A stretch of DNA of 64,000 nt from Proales similis. Lineage: Eukaryota > Rotifera > Eurotatoria > Ploima > Proalidae. Each line of letters opens with the position of its first letter. Positions within the stretch are counted from its first letter, which is position 1. Where the stretch lies: positions 496,001-560,000 of the forward strand of contig JAGVRJ010000005.1 in assembly GCA_019059635.1 (NCBI GenBank), written 5' to 3'. The notes beneath the pieces were generated by a model, which made no database searches, had not been told where the DNA came from, and saw only the letters and a program-made list of their open reading frames with translations. The position numbers were made by a program, and so were the translations under genes. Positions 23,940-34,735 of this stretch are shown here, one piece after another.

Positions 23940-25995
23940 CTAAACGCCCATGCAGACGTACTTTTTGTTCAAGTACTCATCGATGCCATATTTTGAGCCT
24001 TCGGTTCCGAGACCAGAGTGCTTGATGCCTCCAAAAGGAGCTTCTATGGTGGAAATGGCGCTCTCGTTCACGCCCACCATGCCGACCTCGAGTTTCTCTG
24101 CCACCCTCCAGATCTGTTTCAAATCACTCGAATAAAAGTAGCCGGCCAGGCCAACAGAAACGGAGTTGGCGATTCGGATTGCTTCCTCCTCCGTCTTGAA
24201 TCTACGGTCAAGTGAAAGAATCAAGTCTCTTAAAACATCTCGGACAGTAGTTACTTGATAATTGAGGCCACTGGCCCGAATATCTCCTCTCGCGAAATGT
24301 CCATGTCGAGTGAGATGTTTGTGAGCACAGTCGGCTCGAAAAAGTTCGCTCCCATTGATTTCAGCTCATTTCCACCCAGCACTACTTGAGCGCCTTTACT
24401 TCTGGAATCGCTCACCAAATGATTCATTTTTTCGACTGCAGCTCTGTTTATCAGCGGGCCTTGATTGACGCCTTTGTGAAAACCGTTGCCCACATGCAGT
24501 TTATTCTTCATCGCGTGGACCAATTTCTCCACAACTTTGTCGTGAATGCCCTCTTGAACGAGAATGCGATTGGCACAGATGCAAGTCTTGAGGCCACATC
24601 GTTGCGTTCAATCATTCAGCTTCAATTACGCTTCAGCGACTTGTCTTACCTGACCGGAGCAGCGGAATTTACAGCCAATTAGATCGTTAACCGCTTTCTC
24701 TGCGTCGGCGCTATTAAATATTATAAATGGAGCATTGCCGCCGAGCTCTAGTTGAACTTTTTTTATCTCGCTTGCACAGTTGGCCAGAATGATTTTGCCG
24801 ACCGGAGTGGAGCCGGTAAACGAAACCTTGCGAATCTCCGGATGCTCACAGATCGCTTTGCCCACAATCGGAGTCATTGACTTGGACGTGGTCAGCACAC
24901 TGATGCAACCGGGCGGAAGTCCTGCAAGCTCGGCGAGCTATATAGAGCAGAATCTGTTTTGGTTCTTATTTTGGAAAAAAGCAAACTTTTGGCTTTTACC
25001 TGGCAGAGGGCTAGCGCCGAGTAGGGTGTTTCCTCGGACGGTTTTATGATAACCGGACATCCGGCGGCCAGAGCTGCCGAAGCTTTTCGTGCTATCATCG
25101 AGCTCGGAAAGTTCCACTTGAATAGCCGAGAGCATTAAACGTTTTGATTTCAGCCAGTTGTCGGTTGTTTGAAGTTACTGGTGTAAGAAAGCCACAGATG
25201 CCAATTGGCTGCTTAAGCACAAGGAAGCGTTTGTCTGCGCTGTTTGCCGGAATTATGTCGCCATACACCCGTTTGGCTTCCTCTGAAAACCATTCGTAGG
25301 CTTTTCCGGACGTTGCTATCTCGACAGTGGCGTCCGAAATTGATTTTCCCTATTTTTCAAGTTTGACTCATTAGGCGACAAAGAGCGGCTACGAAAATCA
25401 ATTTAGTAAATTACATTTTCATGCGTGATTATCTCGGCGAGTTGGGCTCGATGTTCATTGTGCAGCTCGGCCAGTCGCCTCAGATGTTTGCTTCGTTTCT
25501 TTGCGTTTGTGTTTAAGATACGAATTATCGCCGGTTAAATATTTGTCTATTTACATCGGCAGTGTACGCGCTCCAGACTCTGAACGCTTCTCGAGCGCCT
25601 TCCACCGCATTGGTTAGATCATGTGCATTGCAGTCGGGCAGTTTTCCCAAGCGCTTGCCAGTCGCCGGATCGAAAACCTTCGGATGTTTGCTGTTTATTA
25701 CAGAGACATCAAACTGCGTCATGCAGAAACTGTGTAACCTCGAAAGTGTTGCAAGACTGGGACTGAGTCCATTTACCGCTAATAAACGTCTGGTCGGGAA
25801 ATGAGACAAGCGTAGTTTGAGTGTGAATGGTGCAGCGGAGCTTGTCGAGTTCACAAACATTAGTTCGCCTGGGAGAATTGCTTTCAATCGGATAATTACC
25901 GCTTGAAGAACAGCTGCGTGACGAGTGTGCGACAAGAGCGAATTTTTGACCGCCACCGAGCTGATAAAATTCAATCGGGCCAGCATCTGAACCAT
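23940..25995 (-). CDS. ALDH5A1: Succinate-semialdehyde dehydrogenase, mitochondrial
   Basis: About nine exons join in phase. The start at 25995 gives an Arg/Ser/His-rich presequence that splices to FISGKWTQ and then [18 protein letters not shown], the normal N-terminus of the family. Later segments include the NAD-binding [12 protein letters not shown] and [13 protein letters not shown], and FTGSTPVGK. The catalytic Glu lies in LELGGNAPF. The catalytic Cys in GQTCICANR is followed by the second Cys that forms the redox switch in the human enzyme. The C-terminus has [11 protein letters not shown]. The enzyme oxidises succinate semialdehyde to succinate with NAD+, the last step of GABA breakdown in the mitochondrial matrix. 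Introns are 45-90 nt; first-exon boundaries are 25995-25900, 25840-25739 and 25677-25555. SSADH is preferred over other aldehyde dehydrogenases because of [11 protein letters not shown] and the CxC pair. Confidence 0.9.
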
Positions 25996-28063
25996 TAAAA
26001 AGACTATTTATTTCTTTTTTATCTAATTTGCTCTCTTCAATTACTGGAAAGCTGCTTTTTTCAAGATTTCCCTCAAGCATATTAAAGGCGTTGTGTGAAC
26101 TTGAGGGCGGCGAGTTATCAAGAACGCATAATAGCTGAATTAGCAAATTGTTACAATTGTTGTGCATCGGCTCTCAGTTCAGAAGGAGATCGTCACAGCT
26201 CGGAAAGATTTGAGAGCCAAATTGGCCTTGAACGGACAAAGTGGTCAAATAATCGGTTCGTCTTGGTTTGGGAATTTAATTTTTTTGCAGAATTTTTTCG
26301 TTAGAAAAGGGTCCAATTAATTGCAAGTTGAAGGCAGATCTTTAGAATTGGCGATGACGTTTTCGCTCAATAATTAGTTTTTTAGGGCAACACCTGTTTG
26401 TCTAGAACTCGAAGCGAATTAGAACAGACAGAGAGACGTCTCATGTTTCTTTTCTTTTTCAATTTCGCGCCTCGCTAGCCTTGAGAAAAATAATTGAGAT
26501 CATTGAGCTAAAGCTAATATCTCAATGACTAGCGTCAACCTCACTATTTTCAATGAGCATTTTTGAGTGAGCAATAGAGATAGAAATGTCGATACGTGAA
26601 GGCTACTAGTTGGTTCAGTCAAGGGCGAAAGAAGTTGTTTTTTCAATTAATTTCGTTAAATTAAATATAGATGCTGATATATCAAATAGACGAGGCAGTA
26701 GAGCTTGGTCCAATTCGGGCTCTCAGGGCCTCATTTAGCTGACGACAATGCCGAATGAGTTATGAATTTTTTTACTTGCGAGAGTGGCCCAGTCGTGCTA
26801 ATGAATGCGTAGCCAAGCTTGCTTATTTTCATGGGAGCCAACCCACACAAACAAATGCTCCCATGAACATTGCTGGCTATTTCCCGCTCGAGTTATCCTC
26901 CCAATTATGTAACCGATTTGCTCGGCTAGCAATTTTTGGCCATTTTCGTACTCGACCACCATTTCCTGAATTTCCCCTCTCCTTTATATGCAAGCTTATC
27001 GTTCCAGCCTTTATCGGATGCCGATTCAGATCGGTAGCGGCCGGACAAACGGCTTTTATTCGATTATTCGTTTTTCTTTCGCTGCTCCGATCTGAGTTTT
27101 TTTTTTGTATATTCCTTCCCTCTCTCTCTCTCACTCTTTGGTTATTTTCTCACTTTTTTTTTGTTCGATCGAAACTGAAGCAGAGAGGCTTTGAGTTTTT
27201 TTTGCACTTATTTATGTTTTCTTTTCGTTTCATCTCGCTGCTCGCCACTTGGCGTGCGCGCGATTTATTTTTTACCGACGAATTATTTATCTATATTGAA
27301 AAAAAAGAGAGAGAACGAGAGAAGAACGATGGAGAGAAAATTTGGTCCATTCGCACGGCGAGCATTGTTCATCACCGTCGACAAAGCCGGCAAGCGATAA
27401 TAGCTCATCGCCCATACACATTAAACACAAAAGGCCACTCTTCATTTGTGTATATTCGAAAGTGAATTTAAACGTCGTTTAGACAACAATAAATTTTGGC
27501 CAAAAACAAGCACATGAACGAATGAAATGCTTGCTTAAAAAAGCACTCAACCATTTAGATATTTTCTCAACTGCAACCTCCTAGGCTCCTCTGTTTCTAT
27601 CGCTTCTATAGCTCTCGTTTTCAGTGAGTGAAAGGCTCAAATCCTCTTCTCTCTCTCTCTCTCTCTCTCTTGACATTGTCTCTTGACTGAAGCATCGTTG
27701 AGCGCACAAACGCCTACTTGCACGATCAGAATGAATTCGAAAAAGTCTTGTGGATGAAAATGCATTCGAATCAGTTTTAGCTTGGCATATTCCAAAATCG
27801 ATTCTTCGAACTTGATTATTCTATACTCAATTTTTCGTGATCGCTTTTTGTTTGCATTTCGAATCAGAATCACAAAAGCAAATTGGCCCAAAGATTCTTA
27901 TCGCATGCGAATCTTTGAGTCGGTGAATCTTTTGAGAGGTGCTATGGCCCGGGTGTCTAAAGCTTGAGTGAAATGTTCTGAGATTGGCAATTATGAGATC
28001 AAGCTAAGGAGATAGCATCAAATTTTATATTTTCTTCCATCATATCGTTTTACTTCATTAAAA
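25996..28063. other. Divergent promoter region between ALDH5A1 and the NUAK-type gene
   Basis: About 2 kb with no credible gene. It contains T-rich and CT-rich tracts (27050-27190, 27641-27670). An imperfect inverted repeat at 26493-26526 has 8-bp outer arms ATTGAGAT/ATCTCAAT and inner AGCT/AGCT. The long open frame at 26755-27465 is low complexity (Phe, Leu, Arg) and lacks domain signal, so I leave it out. Confidence 0.45.
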
Positions 28064-29425
28064 ATGAGCACCGACGAGCGCGTTCTAAATTTCAATGGCG
28101 CGCTCAAGACAGCCTCTTTTGTCAAGACTAGATCTCAATTGTTGAGTAAATCTCGGTTAATTGGAGCGTTTTCGTTTTCGCGTTTATTTCAGAGCGCGTC
28201 CAGTCGCAGAGCAGACAAAAAAAAAGAATGTCTAGAAAGCCAAGTGATAAACACGTTGTGCCCAACGAGGAGAGAGTCTCGGGGTAAAACGCAGCATTTA
28301 CAAGTGTACCAAGCCAATAAAGAATTTTCGTTTCATTTAGAACTAGCAGTCAGGCTACTGATTACGCGGTTCGCAGCAGGGAGAGCGCAAACAGCATGGA
28401 CGATTACTCGGTGCGAAACTCACAGTCAGGCACTACTGACGGTGGTCTAACCACATCGCTGCGCAATTACAAGCTAACGCCGAGTAGCAATCTGGGCAAG
28501 ATGAGCAAGCCGAGCTACATGAGCTCGACCGAGACATTATCGAGACGACAGCGTGAAACGTTACATTCCCGATTCGACTTTGTCAAGGTGCTGGGCAAAG
28601 GCACGTATGGAAAAGTGAAACTCGCAAACGACAAGCGCACTGGCAAGCAGGTCAGTAATTTGTGTTTGCTTTAAACAGGCGAATTGCACAAGTGAAGATG
28701 AGCGAATGTGTGGTCAATAAGACGAAAAAAAAAGAGAATGAAAGCTGCTGTCGGCTTATCTCATCAAATAATTCGCTCTGACGCAGAATCGTTTATTTTT
28801 TCTAGGTGGCCATTAAAATAATCCATAAGAATCGCATTGAAAATAAGCAAGATCTGGCCAGAGTTCGTCGAGAAATAGAGTTCATGTCACAATTAAATCA
28901 TCCGCACATAATCAAAATACTCGAAGGTAAAGCACATTGGCGTTTGCCAATGCACTCGGCAGACGCCTGCCACACTCGTTCACTTGTCACTCGCTCGCTC
29001 GAACGCTCAACTGCTCGTCTAATGCCAGTGTTTATGCTTCTCTATCTCTGCTTGTCGCAGAGTCAGAAAAGCAAATTGTAATGATGCACGAGTGACTAGA
29101 CTGTCTAAAGTGAATGGCCAGTTTCCATTTCATCGTGCTGCCCTATTTGTAGGCAGAACGGTCAACTAGCTTGTGCCGACCAAAGAGAGAAATTACCAAG
29201 ATAATGAACAAAAATCTGTTAAGGTGGCCATTAAGCTCATAAATAAGAGTAAGATCAATGTAAAGCCGCGTAGATTAGAAAGGATAAGGCGCGAAATAGA
29301 CTTTATGGCCAGCATAAACCACCCGCACATAATCAAGATACTTGAAGGTAAACATCGCCTCTCTACTTTCTCTTACTGTCCTAGTGCTTTGTTCCTTGTG
29401 TCCCTTCTTCTTCTTCTTCCTTTTC

Positions 29426-29456
<31 letters not shown>

Positions 29457-30521
29457 TCTTGCTCTGATTGTCCGTGTTTAGCTTGGTCATAGTGCAGCTC
29501 TTAGAATGCTGTTTTCTCATTTTAGTGCCTGTCGTCAGTCAGTTTATCATTACATTTTGCTTTTGCTTAATATTTAGCTTGTAGTTGGCTCGCTCAATAT
29601 AACATCTGTTTGTGCTTTAACTTGGACTCTTGCATCTTTTCGGCAAATTCTTATTCATCGCGCTTATTTCTCTTTCTTCTTCTTCTTGTTTAGTGTACGA
29701 AAGCTCGGAGAAGATCATTTTGGTTATGGAATACGCCAGCGGTGGCGAGCTGTACGACTACTTAAACGATCGCAAACGCGTCTCTGAGGTCGAGGCGCGC
29801 GGCATTTTCCGTCAAATAGTCTCGGCAGTGCACTTTCTTCACAAGAATCGAATTGTGCACCGAGATCTAAAACTTGAAAACATTCTCATTGATGGCAACG
29901 GTGACATAAAAGTAATTGACTGTGCTGCTTTATACTACCAGATATCGCAAGCCACTTAACTTGTTTTAGTTGGCTGACTTTGGCCTCAGTAACAACTGGA
30001 ATCCGACAAACTTGTTAAACACGTTTTGCGGGAGCCCATTGTACGCTTCGCCCGAGATTGTCAACGGCCAGCCCTACTTCGGCCCGGAGGTTGACTGCTG
30101 GAGTCTGGGAGTGCTGCTCTATACTTTGGTCTATGGTTCAATGCCGTTTCAAGGCGGTGATTACAACCGTCTTGTGCGCCAGATTTCAGAGGGACAGTTC
30201 ATTATACCGCGGGAGCGCTCAGGAGCTTTTGGCCTCATAAAACGCTGTCTTTGTGTGAAGGCTTCAAAAAGAGCGTCGATCGACGACATAGCCGAACACT
30301 GGTGGACCAACGTCGGCTACGCCTATCCGCCTGTTGTCTTCTACTCTTACTCGCCGAACGGCAGCTCCAGAGGCGGCGTGCAAGCACTCGGCTACGAAGG
30401 CTCGCCCAAAGTTAGCCCGAGCATCGCGTTCAATTCGGCCACAAACAGCAAAAAGACAACGGCAAGCAGCAAAACAGCCAACACAATTACTGGAGCAGCT
30501 GTCCAGCCACCCGTCTACTAG
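28064..30521 (+). CDS. NUAK1: NUAK/AMPK-related Ser/Thr kinase
   Basis: Exons 28064-28145, 28193-28283, 28377-28650, one of two alternative exons (28806-28926 or 29224-29347), 29694-29911 and 29970-30521 join in phase into 445 or 446 residues. The kinase domain begins with [18 protein letters not shown], then the alternative exon carrying VAIK (catalytic Lys) and the C-helix Glu. It continues with [27 protein letters not shown] and the activation loop [13 protein letters not shown], whose Thr (about residue 280) is the LKB1 site in this family. The sequence is closest to NUAK1/2 among AMPK-related kinases; I cannot separate the two vertebrate paralogues, so the symbol is approximate. The C-terminal tail after the kinase is only about 80 residues, much shorter than human NUAK1 (661 residues). 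NUAK kinases regulate myosin phosphatase and cell adhesion. Translation could also begin at the in-frame ATG 28396. Confidence 0.85.
28806..29347 (+). other. Pair of duplicated, probably mutually exclusive kinase exons
   Basis: Exon alpha (28806-28926, 121 nt) and exon beta (29224-29347, 124 nt) both begin GTGGCCATTAA after an AG and both end GAAG|GTAAA, with the same entry phase (0) and exit phase (1). Both encode the same piece of the kinase N-lobe: [13 protein letters not shown]...HPHIIKILE against [13 protein letters not shown]...HPHIIKILE. Including both would duplicate the catalytic Lys strand and the C-helix and shift the frame, since the combined length is 245 nt. Only one can therefore be used per mRNA. 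Alpha has a good pyrimidine tract (ttttttctag). Beta has a poor one (aatctgttaag), so alpha should be the default and beta may need an activator. Confidence 0.8.
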
Positions 30522-30756
30522 ACTCATCGCTCCGTGTGTATAAATACTGCGTGCCATAATATGACCAGATTAGATTGCTTTCCTCCTCTTCTCCAGTAAT
30601 AGCCAAGCCAGTTTGATTATTTTCTCGTACTAGTTCATGTCTTGTGGTTTTTGTTGTCAGCCTCTGAATACATTTATTTAAAAAAAAAATTTGACTGAGA
30701 AACAAAGAAATCGTAGAATCTGCTCAGCTGGCTTGTTTGGCGAGGGCCGTTTCGTT

Positions 30757-31631
30757 TTACTTGCACATGCTGTCCATCGTGCTCTCCATCTCCTCGTACT
30801 TTCTCACATGCTCACTGGCCAAATACTTGAACGGCTCAATGATGTTCTGGTTGTCTTTCTACAATCTCAATCATTAAAACCCTTGACGTTCGAGCAGGTA
30901 AAGTTTTCTTACGGCGGAGCATTCAAAGTATTTCAAGTTGAGACTCTCAGCCAGCTGCTTGGCCTGGTTTGAGTTGATCACTTTGCCCATGTCCGCTTTG
31001 TTTCCAATCAGGCATCCTGTTGCACCAATTTATAAACACGTTAATCTACAACGGTCCGGTTTTAGCCACAACAACAGGCGCTTACCGGTAATCTTTTGCC
31101 CTTTTCGCATGGTTTCGGCCGCCTTCTCAAACCAGAACTTGGCGTGACCAAACGAATCCTTGCTGGTCAAATCAAAGACTATGCAGACCATGTCGGCGTT
31201 AACCCACTTTGATTGTGTTTTAATTCGAACGGAATGCTCGTTCTTCAATCGTAACTGCTTTGCCTACCGTCTCTTTGCACTCCTGAAAATAGAGCGCCTT
31301 GCCAGAGCTGTCGAAAAGGAAAAGCTCAACCGTATGATTCTTGTCCGTGAGTTGAATCTGTTTGATGACAAGCTCGGTCATGATGGTCTGCAGTAGTTAT
31401 CAAATACACTTGATTAGAGCCGCGAATGGATTTTATATAAGCGAATAAAATTCACTTACGCCGAGATAGTTGCGAGGATACATGCTGCCGTCACTGCCAA
31501 GTACTTGGCAGATCGACGACTTTCCCACCATTACATCGCCTAAATTGGGATTGAGAATGATCAGAATTCGAAACGGAAAATTTCTCCAAATGCTTACCGA
31601 TCACGATCACTTTGGCGCGCAAGAAGACCAT
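30757..31631 (-). CDS. IFT27: Intraflagellar transport protein 27 (small Rab-like GTPase)
   Basis: Several short exons, starting at ATG 31631 with MVFLRAKVIVIGD and ending at TAA 30757-30759, encode about 190 residues. The P loop is GDVMVGKSS. The G3 region reads VELFLFDSSGKALYFQECKE, the diagnostic IFT27 stretch with DxxG. DMVCIVFDLTSKDSF and GNKADMGK (G4) follow. There is no C-terminal prenylation cysteine pair; the protein ends MDSMCK. IFT27 pairs with IFT25 in the IFT-B complex and helps export BBSome cargo from cilia. The gene is convergent with the NUAK-type kinase (236 nt between stops), with a poly(A) signal at 30673-30678. An RFX X-box lies 57-69 nt upstream of its start codon, which fits ciliary regulation. 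Confidence 0.88.
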
Positions 31632-31687
31632 TTTTGAGCGAAATTCCACGAAATGTGCGGCATTTGCTCATCTTGCTAATAATACCG

Positions 31688-31700
31688 GTTGCCTAGCAAC
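31688..31700. promoter_or_regulatory. RFX-factor X-box
   Basis: GTTGCCTAGCAAC has both half-sites, GTTGCC and AGCAAC, with one base between them, inside a 15-nt near-palindrome (31687-31701). It fits the GTNRCC-N(0-3)-RGYAAC consensus bound by RFX/DAF-19 factors that drive ciliary genes. It lies 57 nt upstream of the IFT27 start on the minus strand and 77 nt upstream of the divergent secreted protein gene. Location and sequence both support function. That IFT genes are X-box targets is established in nematodes, flies and vertebrates; its use here is inferred. Confidence 0.8.
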
Positions 31701-31776
31701 CGCCATATGCAGAACGAGTTTAACAATCAAGGCTGGCCAGCGAGCGATTAGCAATGAGGAGATCAAGCAATAAGGA

Positions 31777-32463
31777 ATGAACAACTTACTTCTGGCTCTC
31801 CAAGTCGCCTTGATTCTTGCATGCAGTTGCCTAGAGTGCGATGAGAGCTCGTACTTCTCTCCTCAGCTAGACAGATGCATTTTGAAAGAGCCTTGTGTCT
31901 GCGTGAACGGAGTGTGCGAGAAAATCGCAGGCCGAGCAGAGCCGACCTGCATTTGTGATTGGTATTGGACCGGAGCTCATTGTGAGACACCGTTCGCGCT
32001 TTGGCATCCGTGGTCCGCGTGGAGCCAATGTCAGCCGCAATGCGGTTCGAATCGCACCAGGCAACGCCAGCGTAAATGCCAGGAACGGTATGCTCAAGAC
32101 TGCCCGAGCTCAATGCAGAAACAAATCTCAAAATGTGCTGACAATTCTTGCGACCGCACCCGCTTTGCTTGGTCTAAATGGTCGCTTTGTGATGCCCAAT
32201 GCGGCCTAGGTACAAGGCGGCGTTCTCGTTTGTGCTCGTTCGGGAATTATCTCGATGGCTCTTGCAGTTTCGCTCTTCATAATCGTCAAGTTCAACGACA
32301 GCCTTGCATAGCCAGGTCGTGCCCGCCCAGAAACTTCAACTTTTCGAGCTCCTTTGCTCATTTGTTCGACTATCTAGTTCATTTTTATTGGAGTAAGCTG
32401 ACCGGCTCGCTTATCTCAGCAACAGAGCAGTTCTTAAATAAAACAATATATTTATTAAATTGA
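31777..32463 (+). CDS. Secreted protein with EGF-like and two TSP type-1 repeats
   Basis: A single open exon of 228 codons. It begins with a signal peptide (MNNLLLALQVALILACS). A Cys-rich EGF-like segment follows, ending CICDWYWTGAHCE. Then come two thrombospondin type-1 repeats beginning WHPWSAWSQCQPQCG and FAWSKWSLCDAQCG, each with the WxxWxxC tryptophans and the basic strand (RTRQRQRKC and TRRRSRLC). The tail after the second repeat is not a recognised domain and has a possible N-glycosylation site. It should be extracellular or matrix-bound; the partner is unknown. It is divergent from IFT27 with 145 nt between start codons, so the X-box may act on both. An AATAAA lies inside the reading frame at 32437-32442, 19 nt before the TGA, so the true 3' end may differ. 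Confidence 0.75.
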   Translation: MNNLLLALQVALILACSCLECDESSYFSPQLDRCILKEPCVCVNGVCEKIAGRAEPTCICDWYWTGAHCETPFALWHPWSAWSQCQPQCGSNRTRQRQRKCQERYAQDCPSSMQKQISKCADNSCDRTRFAWSKWSLCDAQCGLGTRRRSRLCSFGNYLDGSCSFALHNRQVQRQPCIARSCPPRNFNFSSSFAHLFDYLVHFYWSKLTGSLISATEQFLNKTIYLLN

Positions 32464-34735
32464 ATTATAAACCAGCCGAGCTGAGTCAGAATTAATCTCT
32501 TCAGCTTCCGCTGGTAGAATAAATCGAAAAGGACAAACAATTCTCGTTGGGGCACATATCAGGATAATGAGCGTCTAGTTGGCAATAAATAAACGAATAA
32601 ACAAGCGGCAGCAAGAGGGCCAGAGATATAGAGAGTGGAAAAGAGCAAGAGACAGACAGACAAAGAGAACGGGAGAAGGAATAAAATAGATCGAGCGGCA
32701 GGATCATCGAACCGGCATAAATACACTCGACCTCGTGGTTTTCAATAAACGACCAGGAAGCGTCCAAATAAATGAGCGTAAACAAGAAGAAAGGGCTGCA
32801 TAAACAAACAAACAGCGACGCATTTGCTTACATTCGCATCGTCATCATCTATGATTGCAATCGCGGTTTCATCGGCCGCCGGCTTTTTTTTTCTCATTTC
32901 CTTTTCTTCTGCTCGCTCGAACAGAGCGACGAGAGCTGTTTTGGCTTCTCTCTTACTAGATCATAGGGCCTCGAACCAGATGCTTATCAGCAGTTTGAGA
33001 ACCTTTTCATTCGTTCCTTCATTCGACTTGGTCGTCTTTGATTGCCTCGGAAGAGTAAACACTCATAATCAGCGAATGGTCTGGATCACCCCCCCCCCTC
33101 ATATAACGATACAGGCCGAATGTCATAAATGATATTGTCTAGCCGTTAAGAAAACAGCCTTGTAAAAGTCACGACACGTTTCAAATAGTCGTCAGTAAGA
33201 CACAATAGTTACGCTCTTTGTTTCGTTCTGTTTTGAGAATTCTTGACGATTTCAAGTATTCGGCCTCGCCCTTAACCCTCTCTCTTTGTTTTTCTCTCTC
33301 TCTCTAGCATTGTGTGCCATTCAATATAATCTAATCAAAAACATATTTTTCATCCGCACTCGTTTAAGCAGTCTCATTCACACACACACACACACAAACG
33401 AGTGCTGATAAATTCTCAATTGAAAAAATATTTATCTTTTTGAAGCTGGCGAACGCTTGCTTTATATTGAGTTTATATTTTGTTTATTTGAGTTTAATGA
33501 GAGAGAGAGAGAGTGAGAGAGATGAAGAAAAACAAGAGCCGGAGGAAAAAGGCAAAGCGGCTTGTTCAATCGAGCACACGCGCACCTACTCGCCTTCTCT
33601 TATTTCTATTTAAAGCCGCCTGGACCAGCTCTTTTCAGAATTGCACTGCCTGACTCTAAACTGGCGCCGTCATCTTGCCGACTATTGTTGTCAACACCTT
33701 CATCAGGGCCCGTGTCAAAACCTCTGCCTCGATTATAATTTACGAAAATAAAACGCCATTCATACGAGGCTCTGTTGTTGTTGTTGTTGTTATTGTTGTT
33801 GTTGTTTTTGCCAGTTTGTTTTTATTATTGGAAAACACACACACAAAATACATACATACTCACAAGCAAGTAAACTACGAACATACACACACACACACAC
33901 ACAACTAGCTCGAGAGAGAAAAGGGAGAGAGAGAACTGAAGCAAGCAAGTAAATGAGCGAACAACAAGCGATCGAGAAAAGCACTCGGGTAAAGAAGGAG
34001 GAGGGAGAGGAAAATATTGAATTTTCAATGCGTATTAACCACAAGCATCTAGCCCGGACTCATCGTCAACAACAATATGAATAATAATAACAACAAGCCA
34101 CACGGCCACAAAGAACAACTAAATTTCAACAAAACAAATCAACATTTGAAGCGTCGGCCAATTGCCACGACGCGTTTTCTTATGCGTCCATGTTTATTTA
34201 CTGTGTGGTGTTTTTATTTTGAATGCGAGTCTTGTCGAATCGGGCTTCAGCGGCCTATGCTTCTATATTACTCTGAACGATTGCTTGCTACTCCTGCTGG
34301 CGCCGCCGCCACTTCTACTGCAGCAGTTCTTCTATTAAGTTTTGGACTGGCGTATATATGTTGACGATAGATGATGCATCTATAACTCAATTATATTCGT
34401 GCCGCTGCTAGTTGGCCCTCTTTCGCTCCCTTTCGTACGGCTTTTATTTATTTACTTGTTTGTTTGTTTATTCGAGTCGAGTCCAAAGAAAACAGAGAGC
34501 GGGCGAACAAGCGAACGATGGAGAAAGAGAGAAGCGCGAGTGGAGGATAAGAAAGTAGAGGGCGCGAAAAATAAGACGAAGCGAGAGAGAGAGAGAGAAA
34601 ATGAAAAGGCGCGCTATTAAAACTCTATACTTAATTCATCGCTAGTTTTGTTTTGTTGAACGTGTTTTAGAAAAGCACAAAATTGCTTCTTGAGGCAAAG
34701 CAAGCTTAGTCGGCCAGCGTGCACGCAACTCAATA
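32464..34735. other. Gene-free stretch upstream of FoxP, rich in simple repeats
   Basis: About 2.3 kb without a credible gene. It has CA repeats (33381-33397, 33885-33903), a GA repeat (33499-33515), a GTT/ATT triplet repeat (33773-33809), purine-rich DNA at 34490-34610 and a C run near 33090. A TATA-like CTATTTAAAG sits at about 33607. The region probably contains the FoxP promoter and 5' UTR. Confidence 0.5.

Noticed and set aside
27133-27145. TCTTTGGTTAT, the first 11 nt of miR-9.
   Set aside because: The 3' arm lacks the family sequence and only weak pairing with wobble pairs is possible; the surroundings are CT/T-rich low-complexity DNA.
26755-27465. A 236-codon plus-strand open frame.
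   Set aside because: Phe/Arg/Leu-rich translation of T-rich and purine-rich DNA, no domain, no splice structure and no conserved motif.
31751-31772. Minus-strand TTATTGCTTGA, matching the first 11 nt of miR-137.
   Set aside because: The flanks give only about 6 bp of pairing and it sits beside the start of the EGF/TSP1 gene.
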